Source of the DNA: Amphimedon queenslandica
Taxonomy: Eukaryota; Porifera; Demospongiae; Haplosclerida; Niphatidae
Assembly (NCBI RefSeq): GCF_000090795.2
Contig: NW_003546255.1
Span: forward strand, 565,938-629,937
Direction: 5' to 3'
DNA: 64,000 nt
Within the stretch, counting starts at the first letter, position 1, and every line of letters starts with the position of its first letter. The notes under the pieces were generated by a model. It did no database searches. It saw only the letters and a program-made list of their open reading frames with translations, and was not told the DNA's origin. The position numbers were made by a program, and so were the translations under genes. Below, in pieces: positions 34,715 to 46,461 of the stretch.

Positions 34715-36977
34715 GCTGTCACCCTACAGAAAAGGGAAAAAGAGGTAAATTAGATTCATACTTATTAGCATATTGCTGCAATGAGAGCTCCTGCACAAGT
34801 AAGGTAATGATATAACTCCATTGGGAGCCATTGAGATTATTCATTAAGATACAAGATACATTGACAAATAATATCATATCATGTACATATACCCATTGAA
34901 TACACAAGTGTAAAAAGGCAATGGGACACATCTGGACAAAATGTTATCATACAGTGCTAACGTGAGATATCTGCTACTTATTACGTGAGATATCTGCTAC
35001 TTATTGAGCTATTGACAGTAAACAGTGCATTATTTATAGATTATACAAATGGTTTGTGGCTTCTTTTGTGAACCAATTTAGTCTAGAAACCCCCTCCCAA
35101 AACATGTTCAATAATAAATGATTAAGAAGAGTACAGTCCAATAGTCTGCTACATGCATGACCTTTGTACACTGAAAACATTAAATTGAGTGCTCTTTTTC
35201 CTTTATATAATCAATTCAATACCTATTTCCTCTTACTACTCCATAATTAAAGATAAATTAATAAGAGTATATAGCAACTCCTTCTGTCTAGCTCAAATAC
35301 AAGTACACTATAAACTTATAATCCTGGCTTCACTAAAAACAACACTATTTCAAGGCATAACCATGCACCTACTCGTGACTTGTGCTATAATAATATGGAT
35401 AGTCGTGACTTATTCTGTAGTAAATCACAGTCACAAGACTGGACACTAATTTACTGTTGATTATAGAAAATGATATTACAATAGCTGAGGAGGCTAAGAA
35501 GGATTTCCCTACCATTTAAGCTTAACAAGTGATAATGATACAGTAGTAGATAGATAAATATCTGTATCTCCTTATTTCTCAGTGGGATTATGAGTGAGTA
35601 ATAAAGAGAAGACTTAGAAAGAGAGTTTGTTGGCATTACCCTTATGACACTATAGTAAATTATTGACACTGTGGTTAGAACAGACACCAAAAAAATAATG
35701 TATTTTATACATGCATCAACTTCAGTACTACAAATCCAATTTTCGTTAAAAATGGGAGTGTAGAGCAATAATAATGCATTATAGCTATTCACTCATTGTC
35801 ATGCTATGACTACTAATATGTATTACCAAACATAATTTTTCACAACATGCTGTCTCTGAGCTGCTTGCTTATTAGCCCTTGTATACATGTGCATTAAAAC
35901 AAAGAGGGAGCATAAATATTTCCTCTGTATATGTGGGATGATGCATGTGAAAGGAAAAGGAGTTCCCAATCTTGTACTGTCACCATCTAAAAAATGTGCT
36001 GCTGGTGGAGCAATGCATTCCCTTCCCTTGAACTGTTGAAGTTTACACAGGAGGCAGAGTTTGATTGGAATAGTTTGTTTATGTCAAGGAACACAAACAA
36101 ATAGACAAAACACAACTGTTCCTGTTTATCTCTATGTACATGAACAGGTATTTATAGAAAGAGAAGTTAAAGGGGACACTTCCTTACATAAAGAGGAAGA
36201 GTGGACATTTATACTCCATAATGTTTACAATCATTGCATTATATGCTAAGCCAAGCTATCAACCAAGTCACAGATGGATAGATAACTGGTTGTTGAGTGT
36301 CAGTGTTATCAGTTTGTTATACAAACAAGGTATGCTATGTTTACTGGTAGTGAGACATGTAAAGAAGTGTTTGCATTCAGTGTTATTCAGATTGTGAGAG
36401 GCTGACACTATAATTTAATTCTTTTTTTTTTACTTGAAACTTTTTCCATGATGTCAAAAAATCAAGGGAAAGTACTAGCCTTTATAAACTATAACTTTAT
36501 CTAATCAAATCAATAGGGACAATTATTAAGGAAAGAGGAAGAAATATTTTATACAAGAACAAACACAAAGCACAGGAAGGGCCTAAAACAAGCTCTAATT
36601 GTGTATGCCCACTTGTTATAACGTGTAACAGGGACACCACTAACTCTTGTAAAGTCGTAGATCTTGTACTTATCATCTTGTACAGTGTACTTATCAAAAC
36701 AGTATGACAATATATTGCAAGTCTTGGTGCCGCATTATTTACAAGGGCATCTTCTAGTTGATACAACAATTGTAACTCACCTTGTTGTCTTTGTTTCCTT
36801 TACCTGCACAGGACAAGAGAGAGAGAGAGGGAGACAGAGAGACAGAGAAAGTCAGACAGCAACAGAGATGCACTAGGGTGTGGCTTAATATTGCTGTCTG
36901 CCCAGCCCCGCCCACTGAGCTGATGGTGTATGATGTCACTGTATGGATCTACTGGTAAATGTGAAATTCATGCAACA
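34715..36977. other. Divergent intergenic region between the SOD-SH3 gene and GH3 gene A
   Basis: About 2.2 kb without convincing exons on either strand. A direct repeat of about 22 bp (ACGTGAGATATCTGCTACTT) occurs twice at 34960-35003. It presumably carries both promoters, and a 5'-UTR acceptor just before 34714 is likely. Confidence 0.5.
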
Positions 36978-38140
36978 ATGAAGTTAGTTGACCTTTTAAA
37001 AGTCATGGAGCTACTAGGACGTTCTGCTATTGCAGTGTTTCTTCTCTTCTTGGTTGCATCTCGGGCTGATTATTGTGAAAAACCTCCTTTCAACGCCTAT
37101 TTGTACTGGTAAGACTAGATCTACTAAGAAAACATTGAAATCTTAAACTTTTTGTTAATTATACAAAATTTTGCAAACTGACAATCTCCTTTTTATTTTA
37201 CAGCAATTATAGTGCAAGCATAACTGAGAGAGTAAAAGGTAATGATTTATTCTCAAATTTTTGATTTTTAATAAATAAAGGATAGCATTAATTAATTAGA
37301 ACATCAATGCATAGCATGCAAAAATATGGCATTTTTAATTCTTAAAATGGCCGTAACTTGAAAAATTGAAGTCGGAATTGGCTCATACTTCTACATAGCA
37401 TAAGGACATTTTTATGTATCAGAAAATGTAATAAAAATTGGGGGTCATTTCCTAGCCATTTTTTGAAGAAAAGCATGGGCTATAGTACAGGGAAATTTTC
37501 AAAAATTAGCCCATTTCTTTAAATGGCCATAACTTGAAAAATTGAAGTCGGAATCGGCTCAAACTTTCTACATAGCATAAGTACATCAATTTGTATCAGA
37601 AAATGTAATAAAAATGGTGGGTCATTTTGGAGCCATTTTTTGGAAAAAACCATGGGCTATAGTACAGGGAATTTTTTTAATTGGCCCATTTTTTTAAAAT
37701 GGCCATAACTTGAAAAATTGAAGTCAGTATTGGCCCAAACTTTCTACACAGCATAAAAATATATATACTTCATTTTGTTTTTCTGATTTCTCAATATTTC
37801 TTAGATTTGCTCAGTCGTCTTACAGTCCTTGAAAAGATGTCACAAACTGCCACAAACGCATCTGCCATCGAAAGACTTGATATCCCTGCTTATGATTGGT
37901 ACCTCAATGCAACAAATATAGTTTAATTACTACTTTTACACTCTTAAGGTGGTCCGAATGTCTTCATGGCCTAGCACAGTCTCCTGGAGTTTTCTTTGAA
38001 AACGACGTTAGTTGTCATGAATAAATTAGAGCATTCCATTTTTCATCATAGCTTACCTCTGCAACTTCATTTCCTCAAGTTATTGGACTTGGAGCTACCT
38101 TTAACATGTGAGTATAGCTACAGCTGCTATGATTAACTTT

Positions 38141-38173
<33 letters not shown>

Positions 38174-40917
38174 GGTCTCTAGTATTGGCAATGGGTCAAG
38201 TAATATCAACCGAAGCAAGAGCTTTTGCTAACAATGGCCAATCTGGACTGACCTTCTTTGCACCAAACATTAATATATACAGGTATAGAAAATTTGAAGA
38301 AAAATACAAATTTATAATAAACTAAAAGAGATCCCCGATGGGGCAGAGGTCAAGAGACACCAGGAGAAGGTACACACTATAAGCTATTGTAGTTTCAGTT
38401 GCTTTATTCTTCAATAGATCCTTACCTCACTTCACAATATGCTGCTAACTTTGTTAAAGGGATACAGGAAGGGAGTGAGGACAGGAGGTAGATCTTCTTA
38501 GTTTGCAATTTGTGCTTCATTTGTGAATAGATATTTGAAGGCAATTGCTACTTGCAAGCACTATGCAGCATACAGTATGACAGAAACCTATTAAATTGTT
38601 AAAAATTATTTATAGATTTGGAGAGATACTTAGATGTAAGACGAGTAAACTTCAATGCAATCGTATCTGATCAAGACCTGGAAGAAGTACTATATACAAC
38701 ATTAAATATAACATTTGATATTTAATTCTCCCAATTATTTAGACATACTTACCTGCATTCAAAGCCTGTGTTCAGGAAGGTCAAGTTGGTAGCATCATGT
38801 GCAGCTACAATGCAATCAATGGAGTACCTAATTGTGCCAATGACTTCATCAATAATAAAATTGCTCGTGATACGTGGGGATTTGAAGGCTACATTGTAAG
38901 TATTGCATATCCATAGTTTGTATGTTATGCATGTTGTTTCACAGGTTAGTGACTGTGGTGCTATACTTGATATACAGTATAAACACAAGTAGATATGTAC
39001 TACTTAATTTATTTTAATTCTTTGCTGATTTGTACAGCTATACATCAGATACCAACATAACAGTTGCTGATGCTCTTAAAGGAGGCTGTGATCTTAACTG
39101 TGGCCACTTTTATGAAAAGTACATGGAAGTAAGTCACATAGGCACATGAGACCATTGCATTATACAAGAATGTTAGGATGCATTTGATAATAGCACAATC
39201 ACTGAAGAGGATATTGATAAATCACTAACTAGACTATTCACATCTAGGTAATAGCAATATATAATGCTTCATACAGTATTGTTTCTTGTTTTATGCATCA
39301 TTTGTTTCATAGGATGAGACTAGGTATGTTTGATCCTCCTGAAATACAGCCATTTAGACAGTACAGTGTTAAAGATGTCAATACTCCTGAAGCTCAGGTA
39401 AGAAACATTACATGCAAACTAAGAGTTTTATCTTTGTGTCTCTATAAAAGGATTTGGCATTAAATGCAGCAAGGGAGGGGATTGTCCTACTTCAAAATAA
39501 AGGTAAAAATTAATAAATAGCTTCATTGCATATTCTAACAGGTAGTGTATTGCCTTTGGACATTGTTAAGCACAGCAACATTGCTGCTATTGGACCCAAT
39601 GCTGATGCAACACATATAATGCAAGGAAACTATCATGTAATGCAATGCTTTGATTAAAATTACAATTAACTCATGCCCATATGCAGGGAATAGCTCCATA
39701 TTTGATTAGCCCATTGCAAGGATTCAGCAATCTTGGTATAAATGCAACTTATCAGATTGGCTGTCCTGTTGCATGCAATGATACTGAAGGTTTCCCTGAT
39801 GCTGTAAAAGCAGTGCAAGGAGTTGATGCAGTCATTGCTGTCATTGGACTAAACAATACACAAGAAGGGTTGGTTTAATATAGTATTGATATAAAATATT
39901 AATGTGTAAAATACTCTAATATAGCGAGTCACATGATAGGACAAGCATTGCATTACCAGGTCATCAAGAAGATTTGTTATTAGAACTGAAAAAGAACGCA
40001 GCTAAAGGTACACCTCTTATTGTGGTTGTTATGTCAGGAGGATCTGTGGATCTTACAGGAGTAAAGGTAACTCAATAAGTGATTAATATATAATGTTCTA
40101 TTGTTATATGATAATAGGACATTGCAGATGCTATATTGTGGGCTGGGTATCCTGGTCAGTCTGGAGGTCAAGCTATTGCTGAAGTAATTTATGGTAAAGT
40201 GAATCCATCAGGACGACTACCAGTGACCTTTGTAAGGAACATTGACAGTAAATAGTATCAATAGTAATGTTTCTCAGTATCCTGCTAGTTACATTAATGA
40301 GATACCATACACTAACATGAGTATGAGGGTACCACCAGGACGATCATACAAGTTCTACACTGGAACTCCTGTCTTTCCATTTGGATTTGGACTTAGCTAC
40401 ACAACTTTTGAAATAAAATGGTAAACATATTAAAGCATAATATTATGACATTTAAGTTGCACATAGGAAGGATACTAGTACTGCTAAAGATTATTACTTA
40501 AAAACAACTCATGATGAAGTCGTCAATTATGAAGCTACAGTGACAAATAGTGGTAGCAGGCCTGGCAGTGTATCAGTATTAGCATTCATCACATCTAGCG
40601 TTAGTCTAAATGAACTATATCCTTGTATAATGTATGCATTTTCTACAGGTGCCTGGTGCCCCTATGAAAGAACTCTTTGCTTTCAAAAAGATTTATTTAG
40701 AGCCGACCGAGTCAGTTGATGTCTCATTTGTTGCAGAGCCTAAAGTGTTCACAACTGTGGACATATATGTGAGCTTTTGTACACATACTGAATTGTTTGA
40801 TGTGCCATTATTTGCTATTATATATAGGGAATTAGAAAGATAAGACCTGGTGCATACAAGATTATCATTGGAGATGATGATCATCACATTAAGCACAATG
40901 TATTTATAAGTGCTTGA
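36978..40917 (+). CDS. Secreted GH3 glycosidase A (beta-xylosidase/glucosidase-like, 740 aa)
   Basis: Twenty-four exons from 36978-37108 to 40828-40917 (sum 2223 nt). GH3 enzymes remove terminal sugars by a retaining mechanism. A signal peptide is followed by ADYCEKPPF, a TIM barrel with [23 protein letters not shown] and [10 protein letters not shown] (nucleophile Asp at ~290), then the second domain with [14 protein letters not shown], the ESHDRTS loop near the expected acid/base, [40 protein letters not shown], and a C-terminal Fn3-like domain. The sequence pattern is nearest to plant/fungal beta-xylosidases; the substrate is not determined. Most introns are 40-60 nt, except intron 2, which carries a repeat array. 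A start at the downstream ATG 37005 would also leave a good signal peptide. Confidence 0.9.
37325..37765 (-). repeat. ~180-bp tandem repeat array R5 (about 3 units, inverted)
   Basis: In intron 2 of GH3 gene A, opposite to the gene's direction of transcription. Landmarks AATGTAATAAAAAT near 37424 and 37602, GAAAAATTGAAGTC near 37353, 37536 and 37709. Confidence 0.88.
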
Positions 40918-41165
40918 GAATCTGCTTTATAAACAATCTTGCTGCAAGCAGCTATTATTTATTAGGGGTAATTTATAGTCTGCTATGTTAGAGTAGAATG
41001 CAAATAATGCACTTTAGAATGCACTACATGATCAGCTTAACTTAATTCATACTTGATTTGATAATTGTATTCATGCTGGTGGCATGGGCTAGCCTAGCTC
41101 ATTAGCTTTTGTCAGCCCAACCCTATTGCAAGGCTGCAGCTAAAATTGACCTTTTTTGATTGAAA

Positions 41166-44100
41166 ATGGAGATGAAGTTTACTGTCCTTTTAGTCTTCCT
41201 TTTCGCCTCATCTGTTGCTGACTACTGTGAAAAGGCACCCTTTAACACCTACAAGTACTGGTAAGAGATTCATATGCAACTTATGATCATGAAGAACCAA
41301 GCATAGTATTTATTATAGCTCATTTAGTACATGTGCTACATAATTCTAATTGACCTATCTCTTTACTTTTGTACAGTGATTACACTCAGAGCATACCTGA
41401 GAGAGTAAATGGTAAGATGTTCATTACTATGTGTACATGCTCTTTCAATCTGCTTTGATATCCAGATCTTCTTAGTCGTATGACAATTCTTGACAAAATA
41501 CCACAATTGATAACTTCTGCCCCAGCTATACCAAGCCTTGACATTCCTGCATATCAATGGTACTGCAGAGATCACTCTATGAATAAAGTTTATGTACATT
41601 ACACTTTAGGTGGTCTGAGGGGCTCCATGGCGTAGCTGGCTCACCTGGAGTTCATTTTGGAGGCAATGTTAGTTTCTAAATGCAACTAGTATATATTAAT
41701 AAGTTCTGTTTATTTTTTAATGTGTAGTTTCCCAATGCAACATCATTTCCTCAAGTTATTGGCCTTGGAGCTACTTTTAACATGTAAAGCTGGCACAAAT
41801 CAAAAACAGCCATGCCAAGTTCTATTTACATAACTGTGATTATTAGGTCTCTAGTGTTGGCAATGGCTCAAGTAATATCAACCGAAGCAAGAGCTTTTGC
41901 AAATGGTGGACAAGCTGGACTGACTTACTTTGCACCAAACATTAATATATTCAGGTAAATTAAAACAAGCTAAATGAATACAATTTTATAATATACTGAA
42001 AGGGATCCACGATGGGGCAGAGGTCAAGAAACACCAGGAGAAGGTACACACTATAAGCTATTGCAGTGTTAATAGCTTTATTCTTCAATAGATCCTTACC
42101 TCTCTTCACAATATGCTGCTAACTTTGTGAAAGGAATGCAAGAAGGGGCTGATGATACAAGGTCAGTGTGTATTTTATGCATGTCTTTCAATACTTTATA
42201 GATATTTGAAAACAATTGCAACTTGCAAGCATTATGCAGCTTATGGTAGCATACATGCATCATAGACATGTTCAATGATTTGATGTTTTATATAGATCTT
42301 GAAAATTATCTCAATCTCTCTCGACATACTTTCAATGCTATTGTATCTGATCAAGACTTTGAAGAGGCAAGTTTTACGTTTATTTATTAAATTTACAATA
42401 ATTTTTTTGACAGACATACTTCCCAGCATTCAGATCTTGTGTGGAGGAAGGCAAAGTTGGAAGTATCATGTGCAGTTATAATGCAGTTAATGGTGTACCA
42501 AGTTGTGCCAATGATTTCATTAATAACGAAGTTGCTAGAGGCAAATGGGGCTTTGAAGGATATGTTGTAAGTAAAATTAATTAGTATGAAAAACATGATA
42601 AAAATAATTTAAATATTTAATAAAGGTAAGTGACTGTGGAGCTATCAGTGACATTATAAATTCACACAAGTAAATTAATGAGTAGAAATGTATGTGCTAT
42701 GTAATGAGTGCAGGTATACGTCAAATACCGATGATACTGTAGCAGCTGGTCTTAGAGGAGGCTGTGACCTCAACTGTGGTCATTTCTATTCTGATCATGC
42801 ACAAGTATTGCAGCTATTGTGTAATGGAATGTGTTAAGATAATGCTCATTTAGGCTGCTTATGATAATGGAGCTATTACAGATGATGACATTGATCGTGC
42901 TATGACTAGACTCTTCACATACAGGTGAAGAATATAGTGTGTATTTTATCTATGTATTAATTGATGCTATACTGTTTTCTTTTAGAATGCGATTAGGTAT
43001 GTTTGATCCTCCAAGCATGCAGCCATTCAGAGATTACACAAATGATAAAGTAGACACAAAACAGCATGAGGTCAGCAGCTATAGTATACTGAATTGCTTT
43101 GCTATAAATCAAATTATACTATAATAGGCTTTGGCTCTAGATGCTTCAAGAGAAAGCATTGTTCTCCTTCAAAATAATAAAGGTTAGATCTTTATCTCAT
43201 TATTACTTCATTTATCTTCTCTTCTTAGATATACTTCCATTGAGTTTGACTACACATCGTAAAATCGCACTTGTTGGCCCACATGGACAGGCCCAAGGAG
43301 CAATGCAAGGAAACTATAAGGTAAAGAAACATGATCATTAAAAGACTTATTATAATAATATAGGGGACAGCTCCTTATTTGATTAGTCCAATGCAAGGGC
43401 TGCAAGATCTTGGACTTAGTGTCACTTTTGCTGCAGGATGTACTCAAGTTGCTTGTCCTACCATAGCTGGCTTCAGCGAAGTCACAAAATTAGTTGAAGA
43501 GCACAGTATTGAAGCTATTATAGCTGTCATTGGGCTTGATGAGTCACAGGAGAGGTGAATGCTATCAATATAAATTATCATAACATATTTATGATTATTA
43601 TTATATGCAGTGAAGGGCATGACAGGACAAGCCTTACTCTGCCTGGCCAACAAGTGCAGCTACTGGAAGATATAAAGAAGAAAGCTGTTCCTGGCATTCC
43701 TTTTATTGTAGTTGTTATGTCAGGAGGACCTGTAGATCTTTCAGGAGTAAAGGTAACTCAAAAGTGATTAATATATAATGTTCTATTGTTATATGATAAT
43801 AGGACATTGCAGATGCTATATTGTGGGCTGGGTATCCTGGTCAATCTGGAGGTCAAGCTATTGCTGAAGTAATTTATGGTAAAGTGAATCCATCAGGACG
43901 ACTACCAGTGACCTTTGTAAGGAACAGTGACAGTAAATGGTATCAATAGTAATGTTTCTCAGTATCCTGCTAGTTACATTAATGAGATACCATACACTAA
44001 CATGAGTATGAGGGTACCACCAGGACGATCATACAAGTTCTACACTGGAACTCCTGTCTTTCCATTTGGATTCGGACTTAGCTATACAACTTTTGAAATG

Positions 44101-44600
44101 AAATGGTATAAATTATTACTTACTTATTTATTTATTTTGTCTTAAAGGAAAAATCCACCTAATGTGACACATTTAAAGACAACTCATGATGTTGATGTCA
44201 ACTATGAAGTTGTTGTCACTAATGCTGGTAAAAGGTCTGGAAGTGTTTCTGTATTGGCATACATAACATCAACTGTAAGCAGCAACATGCTAAGTAACTC
44301 ATTGATAATGCTACCTATTATCATTGCAGGTCCCTGGTGCTCCTATGAAAGAATTGTTTGGTTTTCAAAAGATTTACTTAAAACCGGAGCAGTCAATGAC
44401 ACTTTCATTTGTAGCTGAACCTAAGGTTTTCACAACTGTTGACAAACATGTAAGAGTTTGGATATGCATGATGCAGTATTATATTAATGATGTTTTTCAT
44501 TGTGTTGTAATAGGGTGAAAGGAAGATAAGACCTGGTACTTATAAGATTACCATTGGTGACACCAGTGATCTGAAGCATACAGTATTTATAAGAGAATAA
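41166..44600 (+). CDS. Secreted GH3 glycosidase B (728 aa)
   Basis: Twenty-four exons from 41166-41260 to 44514-44600, sum 2187 nt, each in the same phase as in gene A. Signal peptide [21 protein letters not shown]. Motifs: [33 protein letters not shown] (nucleophile Asp ~278), [39 protein letters not shown], and the Fn3-like end. Exon 10 (42296-42366) ends at a GC donor (GAG|GCAAGT), the only reading that keeps the frame into the next exon. Exons 19-21 and their introns are nearly identical to gene A. The stop codon overlaps an AATAAA at 44596-44601. Same likely role as gene A: secreted or lysosomal sugar hydrolase. Confidence 0.9.
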
Positions 44601-44974
44601 AGTATAAAGACTGCTTGCTATATATGCTATCTTTTGCTGCATTTGCTTCAGCTATATATAGTCTATCTAGGGTGTGTTTAGATTAGGTTTTATATTGAAC
44701 TTGCTGCACTGCATGCATAGGTGACTTTTATTTTAAATTTTATTTTAGTACTAAAATAAGGGCTTTAATAATTCTTTTAATCATATGAATGGAGACAATT
44801 ATATAACTATGTAATAAATAAACTACAAAGGAATCCTAGTTACATTAAAGTTTCATGCTTCAAATTATTTTAAATTTGTTATTATTAAATAAGAGAACAT
44901 AATTATAAGCACAAGGAGTATTAAATGCAAACAACTGCAAAGGAATCCTAGTCTTATAAAAAGCTTCCTCCAGC

Positions 44975-45373
44975 CTACAGTTTTAGCATTAGTTCCCTAT
45001 AACAGACAACATAACATAACATTACATACAGTAATAGGGATTCTAATTTCTATTAGTATTGCAAAGAATGTTCTCACCTTATACAAACAGAAAAAATTAA
45101 AGCAGCAATTGGAATAGTTATACCACAGGTCAGGACGAGACTAACACATGTTACAAACACAGCCATACACTGGAGCTTTTGTGTGTTTGGAATGAATCCT
45201 CTATTTATCTGTTTTGTTTCCAGTACCACTTATAATTTAGATACCTCTTGTTCATTATAATCTGTGCTGATCAAGACTGGCTGGTCTTGAACCACTGGCA
45301 GTAGACTCTGAGTATCTGGAGCATCAGGATAAACTGGTTGAATGATAGATGTTGAAATCATCATGAGCATCAT
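44975..45373 (-). CDS. Candidate small single-pass membrane protein (80 aa)
   Basis: Three exons in compatible phase: 45373-45245, 45169-45078, 44996-44975. The proposed protein has a polar Pro/Gln/Asp-rich N-terminus (QPVYPDAPDTQSLL) and one hydrophobic segment (MAVFVTCVSLVLTCGITIPI) before a short tail ELMLKL. Upstream in another frame lies an open PPAYDAHDD stretch that could be an alternative N-terminus or indicate a frame break. I do not recognise the family. It lies antisense between GH3 genes B and C, and only the splice sites, phase and membrane segment support it. Confidence 0.38.
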
Positions 45374-45787
45374 AAGCTGGTGGAGAAGACAATTCAATTT
45401 CAGTCTCATTACTGGTAGGTAGTAAAGAATAGTCAGATGTGACCTGTGATTGGGTAAAATAAGAAAAAGTTCTCATAATATTATCTTTGCATCAAAAAAT
45501 TTGGACATGAGCTGCATTTTGGGCAATTTTGACAAACTGGGCAATTTTGAAATTAGTCTTACAAACCAGTTCACTTACTGGGTCATTGTTTACTTCATGT
45601 GGATAGCTTTCATTAGCAAGAACGGATTTCTTTTCATGAGACATTTCCAAGACGGTTCAAGGTCAGTTACTATAGCTTCATCTAGCTACTTCCCACGCAT
45701 ATTAATGTTAATATGATCAGCCTTGATCACTCCTTCTACACTCCCCCAAGTTGAAAGTTCATTGATCGTATCATCATTTCAGAAGAT

Positions 45788-46414
45788 ATGGCGAGAAGTT
45801 TAACTATCTTGGTCTTTCTTGCCACCACTTTGCTGGGGATTTGCCTAGCTGAATATTGTGAGAAGACTAAGTTTCAGTCTTTCTCGTACTGGTAAGTATT
45901 ATTAGCCACCGACTGACTTTGTACCCATCTTTCTGTAGTAACTATTCTCTACCGATAAGCGATCGTGTCAAAGGTAAATGATTATTCTTATCTAAAACCT
46001 TTTTAAATCCTGTAAATATATATGTAGATTTGCTGTCTCGTATGACATTAGCAGAGAAAATAACACAACTAGGAAATACAGCTGGCTCTATAGATAGACT
46101 TGATATCCCAGCCTATCAATGGTAACTTCCATTTTACTTATTATTATTATTGTTATTATTATTATTGTCGTTCTTGCTTTATTTGTATCTCTCAGAGTTG
46201 GCGGGGTTATCATTACGTTGGTTTAGTTTTTATTACCATTTGTGATGTGAATTGGGATTACATGGGTTATCAATACTGTGATTATTCATGATATGTTCAT
46301 TCATAATGTATTATTATTAGGTGGTCTGAAGGACTTCATGGTGTTGCTGATTCACCCGGTGTTCATTTCAATGGAATGGTATGTACATGTGTACATAAGC
46401 GGGCACTTTACTTT

Positions 46415-46461
<47 letters not shown>

